Origin: a virus
Virus record (IMG/VR): IMGVR_UViG_3300017714_003588
Location: 1-55,116 of that record
Direction: 5' to 3' (one strand)
DNA: 55,116 bases
The notes beneath the pieces were generated by a model. The model was not told the DNA's origin and did no database searches. It saw only the letters and a list, made by a program, of their open reading frames with translations. The number at the start of each line of letters is the position of its first letter. Positions within the stretch are counted from its first letter, which is position 1. Below, piece by piece: positions 1 to 8,974 of this stretch. A program made the position numbers and the translations under genes.

Positions 1-998
1 TATCAGATTCAGCATTATTCAATAAAAAAGATATGGTACCAACAGATGTACCGGTTTTGAATATTGCATTATCTGGTTCTATTGATGGAGGATTAACACC
101 TGGACTTACTGTCTTAGCAGGTCCATCAAAACATTTCAAATCAAACCTGGCATTACTTATGGCTCATGCTTATATGAAAAAATATCCAGAAGCTGTTTGT
201 TTATTATATGATACAGAGTTTGGTATCACACCTGAATACTTAGAAAGTATGGGTGTAGACCCACAAAGATGTATACACACACCAATTGAACATGTAGAAC
301 AACTTAAATTTGATATTACAAAACAATTAGAAGAAATAGATAAAGGTGATAAAGTTATTATTGTAATTGATTCAGTCGGTAATTTAGCATCTAAAAAAGA
401 ATTAGAAGATGCACTTGATGGTAAATCAGTAGCAGATATGTCAAGAGCTAAAGCACTTAAATCATTATTTAGAATTTGTACACCTTATCTTACAACAAGA
501 GATATACCTTTAGTTGCAGTCAATCACACTTATAAAGAGATTGGAATGTTTCCTAAAGATGTAATGGGTGGTGGTACTGGTATTTACTATTCTGCAAATC
601 AAATATTATTTATGGGTAGGCAGCAAGAAAAAGAAGGTACTGAAATAGCAGGTTATCACTTTATGATGGGTGTAGAAAAATCTAGATTTGTAAGAGAAAA
701 AACTAGATTACCTTTAAGTGTCACCTGGGAAGGTGGTATTAACAAATGGTCTGGTTTACTTGACATTGGATTAGAATTAGGCTGGGTAAACAAACCTTCA
801 GTAGGTTGGTTTGAAGGTACTAATCCTAAAACGGGTGAAGTAATTACAGATAAAAAGCGTAAAGCTGATACATCACATTCTGAATTTTGGATTCCTATGT
901 TTAAAGCTGGTTTTGCTGATGCAATTAAAGATAGATATGCAATTGGTACTAGTACAAAAGCAGTGGTAGAGGAAGTAGAAGAAGTAGAAGAAGAGTAA
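1..998 (+). CDS. uvsX: UvsX-like RecA-family recombinase (5' end outside window)
   Basis: Strand-exchange ATPase of T4-type recombination-dependent replication, acting on gp32-coated single-stranded DNA. The frame is open to the left edge from base 3, and the residues before the first ATG (base 33) still match the UvsX family, so the real start lies outside the window. Visible motifs: Walker A variant GPSKHFKS, a Walker-B-like strand VIIVIDSVG, the NLASKKE segment and the VMGGGTG loop, all diagnostic of T4 UvsX rather than bacterial RecA. The C-terminus is a short acidic Glu/Val-rich tail, as expected for a protein exchanging with gp32. Its stop overlaps the next start by one base, so the two are probably co-translated. 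Confidence 0.95.
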   Translation, partial: SDSALFNKKDMVPTDVPVLNIALSGSIDGGLTPGLTVLAGPSKHFKSNLALLMAHAYMKKYPEAVCLLYDTEFGITPEYLESMGVDPQRCIHTPIEHVEQLKFDITKQLEEIDKGDKVIIVIDSVGNLASKKELEDALDGKSVADMSRAKALKSLFRICTPYLTTRDIPLVAVNHTYKEIGMFPKDVMGGGTGIYYSANQILFMGRQQEKEGTEIAGYHFMMGVEKSRFVREKTRLPLSVTWEGGINKWSGLLDIGLELGWVNKPSVGWFEGTNPKTGEVITDKKRKADTSHSEFWIPMFKAGFADAIKDRYAIGTSTKAVVEEVEEVEEE

Positions 999-1840
999 TG
1001 GATTATCAATTTAAGTCTAGAGATGATTTTATTGCAAATCCTCCAAAGAAAAAAAGAATACAGCCTTTAATCAAAATCAATGGTAAACCATTTCATCATT
1101 TAGATTTATTAACAAAAGATGCTGCAGTTAAAATTAATGATGAAGTTTGCTGGGGTATGGCTAGAAGTGATGACCTTATATTTAGTGTAGGTGATGATTA
1201 TTCTAGAGGAGATGCATTTACAAAATTCTTTGACAGTGATTATTTAGATGTCAAATATGCAAGAGCAAAATTATATGATGAAGAAATACATAGAGTTAAA
1301 ACATTACCTGAAAATGATTATAAGAAACAGAAAATTCTTGAAAAATATATCAAGTATAAAAAAGGAGCTTACTATCCTTGGAGAGACGTATATCCAATCA
1401 TGTGGTCCCCCTGGAATGAACAAAGCTCTACAGCAGGAAAATACATCAGAGCAGAAGCAAAAAAGTATTTCCCATTTTTAATAGATTGGATATTAGAAAA
1501 ATTACCATTTAAACAAATAGGTAGAATTAATATATTTGGAGTAGATAGTTGCCAACATGTGACAGTACATAGAGATAATAATCCCTTTGTAATGTTAGAA
1601 GACCATAATTCAATAATGATTAGTCCTAATATGGAGAAAAAAGGATTTATTTATGACCAAGAAAACGATAAACAGCATTACGTGGATAGTAATTGTTATG
1701 TGTTTCATGACCTTAATTACCACGGTGTCGACCCAAGTCCTAAATGGACCTATACAATACGGGTTGATGGAGTATTTACAGACGAATTTTTAACAACAAT
1801 TAACTATGAAAGGCCGTGGAATGTCAAAACAAAATCCTAA
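998..1840 (+). CDS. 2OG-Fe(II) oxygenase-like protein (aspartyl/asparaginyl hydroxylase-like)
   Basis: Probable Fe(II)/2-oxoglutarate-dependent dioxygenase; substrate unknown. The C-terminal third carries the expected facial triad H191-x-D193 and distal H242, followed 13 residues later by R255 (context YTIRVDG), which would bind 2-oxoglutarate. That spacing suits the aspartyl-beta-hydroxylase/double-stranded beta-helix group. The first 180 residues are Lys-rich and unrecognised. The ATG overlaps the uvsX stop (TAATG). Marine T4-like phages often carry several such oxygenases, and a second unrelated copy is at 11809. Protein, DNA-base or small-molecule hydroxylation are all possible. Confidence 0.75.
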   Translation: MDYQFKSRDDFIANPPKKKRIQPLIKINGKPFHHLDLLTKDAAVKINDEVCWGMARSDDLIFSVGDDYSRGDAFTKFFDSDYLDVKYARAKLYDEEIHRVKTLPENDYKKQKILEKYIKYKKGAYYPWRDVYPIMWSPWNEQSSTAGKYIRAEAKKYFPFLIDWILEKLPFKQIGRINIFGVDSCQHVTVHRDNNPFVMLEDHNSIMISPNMEKKGFIYDQENDKQHYVDSNCYVFHDLNYHGVDPSPKWTYTIRVDGVFTDEFLTTINYERPWNVKTKS

Positions 1841-2105
1841 AAATTTTAAAGCGTGGGTAGACCCAGAAGGTGGTGAATGGATAAAAATCACTGGCAAGGG
1901 TCATAAATATGAAAATGTCACTTGGAGACCAGTTGATATGAGTTTAGATGGAGATAAATTTAATTTCCAAGTAGAGTTCTTAACTGTAGAAGATGCTGAA
2001 AAATATGCAAGAGAAGATAAATTTCAAAATATGGCTAGTGATATTATAGCAGATATATTAAATGTTAAAAAGAACGAAGCACCAAGTATTATTACTGATA
2101 TATGA
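1821..2105 (+). CDS. hypothetical protein between oxygenase and gp41
   Basis: Not recognised. About 94 residues beginning MSKQNPKNFK, with an aromatic, charged N-terminal half (KAWVDPEGGEWIK) and an acidic C-terminus. The start at 1821 overlaps the oxygenase end by 20 bases; an in-frame ATG at 1806 is possible but has no better ribosome site. The 3' end overlaps the gp41 start (ATGA type), placing it in the uvsX-gp41 operon. No membrane segment or metal motif is visible. Confidence 0.7.
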   Translation: MSKQNPKNFKAWVDPEGGEWIKITGKGHKYENVTWRPVDMSLDGDKFNFQVEFLTVEDAEKYAREDKFQNMASDIIADILNVKKNEAPSIITDI

Positions 2106-3472
2106 GTATTGATTCATCAGAGTTACGAAAAGGCATACTATACAATATGATGGTAAATGAAGAGTACTGTCGTAAAGTTGCACCATTTGTAAAAGATGAT
2201 TACTTTTCTGAAAAACATGAAAAGGTAATATTTGAAGAGATTGTTAGATACTTTAACAAGAACAATTCATTACCTAATTCCACAGCATTACAAATTGAAG
2301 TTGAATCAAGAACTGATTTGACTGAACCTATTTACAATTCAGTACAAGAGTTTCTTACAAAGAAAGTAGAACCTATTAATAAAACAGAATGGTTGGTAAA
2401 TAAAACAGAATCTTGGTGTCAAGAAAGAGCCATTGTAAATGCAGTTTATCAAGCGGTAAATGTTATTGGTGGTGATGATAAGAAAACACCTATGACAGCA
2501 TTACCTGAATTATTACATGACGCAATTGCAACATCATTTGATAAATCAGTTGGTCATGATTATACAGATGAAGTTGAAGAAAGATGGGATTACTATAATA
2601 AGAAAGAAAACAAATTAGAAACAGGTTTAGAACATATAGATTATATTTTACGTGGCGGTATACCAGAAAAAACACTTGGTGTAATTATGGCTGGTACAGG
2701 TGTTGGTAAGTCTTTATTTATGTGTTCAATATCATCTAGTTTACTAGAACGTGGTAGAAATGTTTTGTATATTTCTATGGAAATGGCTGAAGAAAAAATT
2801 GCACAACGTATTGACCAAAATTTACTTGATATGACACAAGAAGAACTTGATAGTATTGGTAAAGATAGTTTCTTAAAAAGGTTTCAAAATCTTAGAACTA
2901 AAACACAAGGTAAGTTAATTGTAAAAGAATATCCAACTGGTATGCCAACGGCAGCACACTTTAGAAGTTTATTAAAAGAACTTGATATGAAAAAGAATTT
3001 TGTTCCTGAGTTAATTTGTATTGATTACCTTAATATTTGTAATTCACTAAGCGTATCTAAGAATGCAAATAGTTATGAAAAAATCAAAGCAATTGCTGAA
3101 GAATTAAGAGCAATGGCTATGGAATTTAATATTCCTATTCTTACAGCAACTCAAACAAATAGGCAAGGTATGACTGATGCTGATGTCGGTATGACTGATG
3201 TATCAGAGTCTTTTGGTTTACCAATGACTGCAGATTATTTCTTTGCTATGACTACAAATGACCAATTAAGAGATGATAACTTAATCAGGTTTAGTCAACT
3301 TAAAAATCGATATGGTGACCCAGCAGACAGACGTAACTGGCTGTTGGGTGTCGATTATGAACATATGAAAGTCACTGATATTAAAGACCAACCTTCTCAC
3401 ATAGAAGCTCAAAATACAGCAGGTAAACAAGCATCAACTCCACAGCCATCATTAAATATCGATTGGAACTAG
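2102..3472 (+). CDS. 41: gp41-like replicative DNA helicase
   Basis: Hexameric 5'-3' helicase of the T4 primosome (DnaB superfamily, RecA-fold SF4). Walker A GTGVGKS at residues 198-204, Walker B-like ELICIDYLN, and the SMEMAEE/TATQTNR segments typical of DnaB-type helicases are present. Length 456 is close to T4 gp41 (about 475). The C-terminus ends in a short Pro/Ser-rich tail, PSLNIDWN. The ATG overlaps the preceding stop. Its loader gp59 and gp32 are encoded far away on the opposite strand (47.7-49.2 kb), and a primase-type zinc domain lies at 27.2 kb. Confidence 0.95.
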   Translation: MSIDSSELRKGILYNMMVNEEYCRKVAPFVKDDYFSEKHEKVIFEEIVRYFNKNNSLPNSTALQIEVESRTDLTEPIYNSVQEFLTKKVEPINKTEWLVNKTESWCQERAIVNAVYQAVNVIGGDDKKTPMTALPELLHDAIATSFDKSVGHDYTDEVEERWDYYNKKENKLETGLEHIDYILRGGIPEKTLGVIMAGTGVGKSLFMCSISSSLLERGRNVLYISMEMAEEKIAQRIDQNLLDMTQEELDSIGKDSFLKRFQNLRTKTQGKLIVKEYPTGMPTAAHFRSLLKELDMKKNFVPELICIDYLNICNSLSVSKNANSYEKIKAIAEELRAMAMEFNIPILTATQTNRQGMTDADVGMTDVSESFGLPMTADYFFAMTTNDQLRDDNLIRFSQLKNRYGDPADRRNWLLGVDYEHMKVTDIKDQPSHIEAQNTAGKQASTPQPSLNIDWN

Positions 3473-3478
3473 TATAAT
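3471..3478 (+). promoter_or_regulatory. AGTATAAT promoter-like motif upstream of rnh
   Basis: Perfect TATAAT preceded by AG, 22 bases before the RNase H start and followed by a strong aaaggagat ribosome site. No good -35 element lies 17 bases upstream. The same 8-mer occurs at the same distance before several other genes, suggesting an activator-dependent (middle-type) promoter. Confidence 0.5.
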
Positions 3479-3499
3479 TCTAATAGCAAAGGAGATAAT

Positions 3500-4351
3500 A
3501 TGATTCTATTAGATTTTAGTAGTATTGCAATGTCGTCAATATTCCCACGTATTGATGATTATGATGAAGATAAAGACTTAATTCGCCACACAATGTTGAA
3601 TATTATACGTAAGTATAATGTTGATTATAGAGGCAAGTACGGAGAGACTGTAATATGTTTTGATGCTGGTAATTCTTGGCGTAGACAGCAGTTTCCACCA
3701 TATAAAGCTAGTAGACGCAAAGGTCGTGATAATAGCATACATGATTGGAATGGTATCTTTAAAATGGTTAATCAAGTACGTGAAGATATTATTGAACTTA
3801 GTCCATATAGATGCATATTTGTAGATGGCTGTGAAGCCGATGATGCAATTGGTTGGATTGTACACAATGAACATAAAAACAATGACCATATATTAATTGT
3901 ATCACCAGATAATGATTTCAAACAGCTACAGTGTTATGATAATGTTGCACAATTTTCAAATATCCAAAAGAAATGGGTAAAGTGTAATAATGCTGTAGAT
4001 GAACTAAGGTTAAAGATTATCAAAGGTGATACAGGTGATGGTGTACCAAACATATTATCTGATGATGAAGTTCTAATTACAGAAGGTGCAAGACAAACAC
4101 CAGTCACACAAAAACAATTAAGACTATTGGACACAGACCCAAATGATTGGCCTACAAAAATCCAAAAAAACTGGATACGCAATAAAGACTTAATTGATTT
4201 ACAAATGACACCACCTGAATACAAGAATCAAATAGAAGAACAGTTCAATACAGAGTCAAAAGGCAACATTCAGTTGTGGATGAACTACCTTATGAAGCAC
4301 AAAATGAAGCTTCTCCTTGAATCTTTAGACGATTTTGAGATTCGACATTAA
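3500..4351 (+). CDS. rnh: T4-type RNase H (5'-3' exo/flap nuclease)
   Basis: Removes RNA primers and flaps from lagging-strand fragments; FEN-1/T4 RNase H family. Acidic metal-binding residues are visible in order: LLDFSS near the N-terminus, VICFDAG, GCEADDAIGW, SPDNDFKQL and KGDTGDGVPN, the last being the helix-hairpin-helix/metal region. Length 283 is close to T4 RNase H (305). The ATG follows aaaggagataat at ideal spacing. It lies 27 bases after gp41, with its own promoter-like motif in the gap. Confidence 0.93.
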   Translation: MILLDFSSIAMSSIFPRIDDYDEDKDLIRHTMLNIIRKYNVDYRGKYGETVICFDAGNSWRRQQFPPYKASRRKGRDNSIHDWNGIFKMVNQVREDIIELSPYRCIFVDGCEADDAIGWIVHNEHKNNDHILIVSPDNDFKQLQCYDNVAQFSNIQKKWVKCNNAVDELRLKIIKGDTGDGVPNILSDDEVLITEGARQTPVTQKQLRLLDTDPNDWPTKIQKNWIRNKDLIDLQMTPPEYKNQIEEQFNTESKGNIQLWMNYLMKHKMKLLLESLDDFEIRH

Positions 4352-4357
4352 TAAATA
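4350..4357 (+). promoter_or_regulatory. Late-promoter-like AATAAATA
   Basis: Sequence taAATAAATAgact immediately after the rnh stop, 39 bases before the next start. It matches the variant found four bases before csgF (41402) and resembles the T4 late -10 element TATAAATA. It would drive the putative structural gene at 4397. Confidence 0.45.
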
Positions 4358-4396
4358 GACTGTCGACAATAACATTTAATTTTAAGGAGACTCCAA

Positions 4397-5047
4397 ATGG
4401 CATATAAAGGTTATAGAAAACCATTCGTATTTAGAGGTTCAGACTCAGAGACAGCTCTGCAGTACGTGGGCTCTGTTGATACGACTACCACGGGGACTAC
4501 TGATTCTGACGATAATACGTTAGCTACAGTCGGCGGTTTTGGAGTCACACATGCAGTCACTTCTAGAAAAGCAAGCCCAAATACTGTAGCAACTTCGGAT
4601 TCCGATGGAAACAAAGGAACAGTCAAATCATTAGAAATCTTGGAAGCGCTGCCAGGTTGGTACATGAAAGGCGACTCATCAAAAGGAACTACATCTATTG
4701 CAGATTCTGATGGAGAGGGCGTATTTGGTACAGACCTAGGAACTTCTACTGATGTTCAAGTTGAAAATGGTATATACACATTAAAATTCGCAACTAGAGA
4801 TTCTGATTGTGGCGTAGGAGACTATGTCGTAGCAGTTCAAGGTGGTGGAGTTTATTACGAAGGCTATGTCACTGGTAAAACAGCTGGTAATAATGATATT
4901 CAGATTCGTCCGGTATCAGGAAACTGGCAGGGTTTTGACGGTACAGCAGCTTGGAAATATACTACTTCAAACCAACAGCATAAAGGTCAAGATATTGAAT
5001 TTGCTGGAACAGTCGTAGATGCACCAACAGCTAAATTCAAGATATAG
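4397..5047 (+). CDS. putative virion structural/decoration protein
   Basis: Not recognised by family. A 216-residue protein rich in Gly, Ser, Thr and Asp with repeated Asp-Ser-Asp turns (TDSDDN, SDSDGN, ADSDGEG, TRDSDCGVGD). This is a beta-rich, soluble composition typical of phage head-decoration, tail or fibre proteins. Codons are less AT-biased than in neighbours (many ggc, gtc, acc), which fits high late expression. A strong ribosome site (aaggag) and a late-promoter-like element precede it. No signal peptide is present. Its role as a structural protein is inference. Confidence 0.6.
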   Translation: MAYKGYRKPFVFRGSDSETALQYVGSVDTTTTGTTDSDDNTLATVGGFGVTHAVTSRKASPNTVATSDSDGNKGTVKSLEILEALPGWYMKGDSSKGTTSIADSDGEGVFGTDLGTSTDVQVENGIYTLKFATRDSDCGVGDYVVAVQGGGVYYEGYVTGKTAGNNDIQIRPVSGNWQGFDGTAAWKYTTSNQQHKGQDIEFAGTVVDAPTAKFKI

Positions 5048-5057
5048 GTAGTTTAAT

Positions 5058-5594
5058 ATGGCGAAGACAGCGGTCTTTACATTCGGTAGAATGAATCCAC
5101 CCACTGTAGGTCATGAAAAACTGGTAAACAAAATACGTAAGGTGAGTAAAATCGTAAAAGGTACACCTTACGTATTTTTGTCTAAAACATCAGACAAAAA
5201 GAAAAATCCACTATTATACAGAGACAAATTAAAATATGCTAAAAATGCATTTGGCAATATTGTACAAGACCACAAAGGTCGCAATATATTTGATTTAATG
5301 AAAGACCTAGAAAAACGCTTTGATAGTGTTAATATGGTAGTAGGTTCAGATAGAGTATCAGAATTTGAGTCACTTTTAAATAAATATAATGGAAAAGAAT
5401 ATGACTTTGATAGTATAACTATTACAAGCGCGGGACAAAGAGACCCAGATGAAGAAGGTTTAGCTGGAATGTCAGCCAGTAAAATGAGGCAGGCAGCAAC
5501 AGATGATGACTTTGATTTATTTAAAAAAGGTCTCCCAGGACCGCTACAAAGAAATGCTAAAAAAGTATATGATACAATAAGAAAAAATTTATAA
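5058..5594 (+). CDS. cytidylyltransferase-like nucleotidyltransferase
   Basis: HxGH-superfamily nucleotidyltransferase related to NadM/cytidylyltransferases. The N-terminus FTFGRMNPPTVGHEKL has the Gly-Arg-x-x-Pro-Pro-Thr-x-Gly-His signature, and near the C-terminus MSASKMR corresponds to the ISSxxxR motif that closes the active site. Length 178 suits a single Rossmann-like domain. Homologues in marine T4-like phages are usually annotated 'cytitidyltransferase'; the substrate is unknown. Two genes downstream is a KxDG ligase-like protein, which may hint at a shared nucleotide-transfer pathway. Confidence 0.8.
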   Translation: MAKTAVFTFGRMNPPTVGHEKLVNKIRKVSKIVKGTPYVFLSKTSDKKKNPLLYRDKLKYAKNAFGNIVQDHKGRNIFDLMKDLEKRFDSVNMVVGSDRVSEFESLLNKYNGKEYDFDSITITSAGQRDPDEEGLAGMSASKMRQAATDDDFDLFKKGLPGPLQRNAKKVYDTIRKNL

Positions 5595-5604
5595 GGACTA
5601 TATT

Positions 5605-6180
5605 ATGACAAAACCACAAGACATGCAAGTGTTTGAAATTCTAGAAGAACTAAATGCTTGTACCACCAAACAAAGAAAAGTAGACTTAATTAGAACTAAG
5701 TATAGTAATCACACACCATTACAATATGTACTTAGATGGAACTTTGACAAGTCTATTCAATCAATGCTACCCGAAGGTGAACCACCATTTGATAAAGAAG
5801 ATAAAGACGGTGACTCACCACAAAACTTGTGGTCCTATCTAAAACTATTTCCTAGTTTTGTAAACTCTGCACAGGGTAAACAATTACCTGAATTAAAAAG
5901 AGAAAACTTGTTTATTGAAATGCTTCAAGCTTTGGATTTACAAGAAGCTGAAATGATATGTCATGCCAAGGATGGAAACCTAAGTGAAATATCAGATATT
6001 ACAGAAGATGTAGTAAATGCAGCATATCCTGATATGGGGTTAGTTGCTGAAGACATCCCTGAACCTACAGCTGAAGAACAAAAAGAGGACCTTTTGGCAC
6101 AAGTCAAAGCTTTAAAAGAAGAAGCAAAAGGATTAAATAGTTTAGCAAAGGAATTAGCCGACAAAGCTAAAGCGATATAA
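5605..6180 (+). CDS. conserved T4-like phage protein (DUF6433-like)
   Basis: No known function. The pattern 'short helical N-terminus, PLQYVLRWNFD, LPEGEPPF, then a helical segment with LPELKRENLFIEML' matches a family widespread in cyanophages and other marine myoviruses (DUF6433 as I remember it). The C-terminal 50 residues are acidic then strongly helical (KALKEEAKGLNSLAKELADKA), probably a short coiled coil. It sits between the nucleotidyltransferase and the SOD-like gene, with gaps of about 10 bases. Confidence 0.65.
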   Translation: MTKPQDMQVFEILEELNACTTKQRKVDLIRTKYSNHTPLQYVLRWNFDKSIQSMLPEGEPPFDKEDKDGDSPQNLWSYLKLFPSFVNSAQGKQLPELKRENLFIEMLQALDLQEAEMICHAKDGNLSEISDITEDVVNAAYPDMGLVAEDIPEPTAEEQKEDLLAQVKALKEEAKGLNSLAKELADKAKAI

Positions 6181-6189
6181 GGGTAGATT

Positions 6190-6702
6190 ATGCAACCACT
6201 AGAATGCGTGAAATTTGGTCACGATATAGGCCAATTAAAACCAGCAATTAATGAAGTTGGTTTCGATGTACATTATAATAAGATATATCGTGGTTTAGTA
6301 GACGATTTTAACAATGGTGTAGGCGACTTTGCATTTAACAAAGCCGGAGCACATCTTCACGGATTGTACTTCGATAACTTAAGGGAACGAAGAGATAACA
6401 ACGTTCCAATTGGTAAAGCCGAGCATATTATTAGTCAGCGTTACGGCAATAATGCTAACTTTAAGAAGCAAGTTCAAGAACAAGCTTCTAGGCTACAAGG
6501 TTCTGGTTGGGTATTTATGAACATGCAAGGGTATGTAAATATTATTCCAAATTATAGAATAGTAGATAATGTTGCGATGATTATTGATTGTTGGGAACAT
6601 GCTTATGCATACACTTTCGGTCATGATAGAGCAGCATTTATAGAGTCAGTATTTGAAATTATAGATTGGGACAAGGTTAACTCACGTTTAAACGGTGAGT
6701 AA
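6190..6702 (+). CDS. Fe/Mn superoxide dismutase-like protein
   Basis: Resembles Fe/Mn superoxide dismutase over its whole length. All four metal ligands are in register: H28 (FDVHYNK), H57 (AHLHGLYF), D133 and H137 (IDCWEHAY). The GSGWVFM stretch and the C-terminal DWDKVNSRL helix are also typical. It is short (170 residues against about 195), and the second-shell residues after H28, normally KHHxxY, are replaced (KIYRGL), so the gateway tyrosine and active-site glutamine are not obvious. It could be an active dismutase or a metal-binding derivative with another role. It ends directly at the next start. Confidence 0.8.
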   Translation: MQPLECVKFGHDIGQLKPAINEVGFDVHYNKIYRGLVDDFNNGVGDFAFNKAGAHLHGLYFDNLRERRDNNVPIGKAEHIISQRYGNNANFKKQVQEQASRLQGSGWVFMNMQGYVNIIPNYRIVDNVAMIIDCWEHAYAYTFGHDRAAFIESVFEIIDWDKVNSRLNGE

Positions 6703-7761
6703 ATGTGTGTTGTAGCTGCAAAGCATTTTAAAGATACTGGTTGGATATTAGTAAAAAACAGAGATAGAAATTATCCTACTGAAGTAAAGCTTGTTCAATC
6801 ACAAAGAGCAGGTATAGAAAGATTATTCCTAAGAGATACTACTACTGGTTATAGTGAAGGCCTAAATGAATATGGTATTGCTATAGTATCAGCATCTGTA
6901 ATGGTAAAGAAAGATGAGAAAGAAGGTGGAGGTAGAGCATCAGATTCTCAGAACTGGACATCACCTGATGGACAAAGAATTAGAAGAGCATTATATCAAA
7001 AAACAGTAGATGCAGCTGTCAAAAGTCTACTAAAATCACAAATTCCTGGTAATACACTTATAACTGACGGTAATATATGTTATCTTTTAGAAGGTGCATT
7101 TACTAACTATGAAAAACCAGACCAAAAATATCATAGTGTTGTTAAAAAAATTAATCCTAAAGATATATGTGTGAGAACAAATCATGGTCTTGAATTACCA
7201 TGGACTGGATATAAAATGTCAGACCCAGACCAAAAGCCTGATAGACTGTCATCTGAAAGCAGATTAAAAATAGCTACAGCTGAAGTTAAAAAAGCAAAAG
7301 ACCCTCAGGCATTATTAAATGCACTAGGTGTAGCTCCGAAAAGTAATCCACAAATGAATCCTATACGAATAAACAAAGGTAAAGGTGTGATGAGAACTAC
7401 TGGACAAATTATGCTTAATCCTAAAGACAAAGTATTTACATATAGACCAACTATGTCTGAAGTAGAGTTAAAAAACTATAATAAACTTAATGGTGCGGAA
7501 TCTAAAACATATTTTGAAATCATATCAAATAGAGAATTAATTAGTTTTGGTACATTCAAGGAAGGTACTGAAGAGTGGGAAGATGGTTTTAAAAGACGTG
7601 TTGTAAAAACTACAGACCCTGAACATAAAAAAGATGGCTACAATTGGCGTATTAAAGGTAAGGACCGTGATGAAATCAGTATAAAGCTTTATAAAGAAAA
7701 ACCTGATTTTGCAGAGTTCAAAAAACAAATGAAAAGAGTAGCAGGACATGAATTCGGTTAA
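6703..7761 (+). CDS. Ntn-hydrolase / C45-like acyltransferase family protein
   Basis: Begins Met-Cys; removal of Met would expose Cys as an N-terminal nucleophile. The following segments fit N-terminal-nucleophile hydrolases of the acyl-CoA:6-APA acyltransferase/linear amide hydrolase type: ILVKNRDRN (the NRD motif), GLNEYGIAI, and RTNHGLELP with a downstream SSESRL. The Ntn-like part covers roughly residues 1-215; the last 130 residues are unrecognised and Lys-rich. The substrate is unknown. The start abuts the SOD-like stop with no gap, and its end overlaps the next gene by 14 bases. Confidence 0.7.
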   Translation: MCVVAAKHFKDTGWILVKNRDRNYPTEVKLVQSQRAGIERLFLRDTTTGYSEGLNEYGIAIVSASVMVKKDEKEGGGRASDSQNWTSPDGQRIRRALYQKTVDAAVKSLLKSQIPGNTLITDGNICYLLEGAFTNYEKPDQKYHSVVKKINPKDICVRTNHGLELPWTGYKMSDPDQKPDRLSSESRLKIATAEVKKAKDPQALLNALGVAPKSNPQMNPIRINKGKGVMRTTGQIMLNPKDKVFTYRPTMSEVELKNYNKLNGAESKTYFEIISNRELISFGTFKEGTEEWEDGFKRRVVKTTDPEHKKDGYNWRIKGKDRDEISIKLYKEKPDFAEFKKQMKRVAGHEFG

Positions 7762-8974
7762 GAATTTTTTAAGTGAAGCAGCTGATAGTGGCAAAAATTT
7801 ACATTTAACGCATGTTGATGAAGACCTCTTTGAAAGAGGAGATATAGGTGCAAGAGCTGCTATTGAATCCTGTAGAAATATTGTTGGTGGTCTTGGTACA
7901 GGCGAAACTCAACTTACCTTAAAATGGGACGGTGCACCAGCTATATTTGCAGGTGTAGACCCTGCTGATGGTCAGTTTTTTGTATCAACAAAAGGTGTAT
8001 TCAATAAAACACCACTTACATATAAAGGTCCACAAGATAAAAGTAAGTTTGCAACTGGTGCTAAGTTAGCAATAGCACATAAAGAATTCCAAAAATTAAA
8101 CATACCAACAGGTGTAGTCATACAGGGTGATTTACTATTTACAAAAGGTGAACAAAAGTATGAAACAATTGATGGTAAAAGATTTATTACAGTACATCCA
8201 AATACAATAGTATATGCTTGGGATGTAGAAAGCGAAGCAGGTAAAAATATTAGAAATGCAGATATTGGTGTAGTGTGGCATACCACATACTCTGGAAGAG
8301 ACGATTTGCAAAAGTATAAAGCTAGATTTGGTGTAAATGTAAAAAAACTAAAAGCTACACGTTCAGTGTTTATGGATGATGCATACTTTAAAGGTGCTAA
8401 TGTAGCATTTACAGATACAGAAAAAACTGATGTAGAAAGTCTATTAGCACAAGCACAAAATTTAATTGGTGGATTTGATAAATTAAAAGCAATTATGGAT
8501 ATGATACCATCTACTGCTGTAGGTGCAGGTATAAAAACTTATATCAATTCAAATATTAGAAAAGGCAAATTGCCAATGGCTCAAAAAAATCCAGTAAAAG
8601 ATTATATTGAGTATGTAGATACATATTATCAAGACAAAGTGGTAAGTAAACTAAAAACAGATGCAGCTAAAGAAACTAAAATAGCTGCAAAAAGCCAACT
8701 ACGTAGTGAGTTAGGTAAAAATGCTGATATATTAAAAAAAGCATTTCAATTTGTAGATTACATTACACAAGCTAAAGTTTTGATAATAAAAAAACTAGTG
8801 TCATTAGATAAACAAAAACAGTTCATTAAAACAAGCAAAGGATTTAAAGTGACTAACCCAGAGGGTTTTGTTGCTATTAATTCTAAGAAAGGTGAAGCTG
8901 TTAAGTTTGTAGATAGATTAGAATTCTCATACAATAATTTTTCTGATGACGTCATGAAAGGATGGCAAAAATGA
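7748..8974 (+). CDS. KxDG ligase-like protein (DUF6267-like)
   Basis: The central motif LKWDGAPAIF (K59-W-D61-G62) matches motif I of ATP-dependent nucleic acid ligases/nucleotidyltransferases, in which Lys is adenylylated. VIQGDLLF and IVYAWDV further on resemble motifs III/IIIa. The N-terminus SVKNFLSEA is a short head common in marine phage proteins of this group. Length 408. Catalytic ligase activity is inference, since a clear motif V is not certain. It is translationally coupled to the Ntn-hydrolase gene and followed by a small coupled ORF. Confidence 0.6.
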   Translation: MNSVKNFLSEAADSGKNLHLTHVDEDLFERGDIGARAAIESCRNIVGGLGTGETQLTLKWDGAPAIFAGVDPADGQFFVSTKGVFNKTPLTYKGPQDKSKFATGAKLAIAHKEFQKLNIPTGVVIQGDLLFTKGEQKYETIDGKRFITVHPNTIVYAWDVESEAGKNIRNADIGVVWHTTYSGRDDLQKYKARFGVNVKKLKATRSVFMDDAYFKGANVAFTDTEKTDVESLLAQAQNLIGGFDKLKAIMDMIPSTAVGAGIKTYINSNIRKGKLPMAQKNPVKDYIEYVDTYYQDKVVSKLKTDAAKETKIAAKSQLRSELGKNADILKKAFQFVDYITQAKVLIIKKLVSLDKQKQFIKTSKGFKVTNPEGFVAINSKKGEAVKFVDRLEFSYNNFSDDVMKGWQK

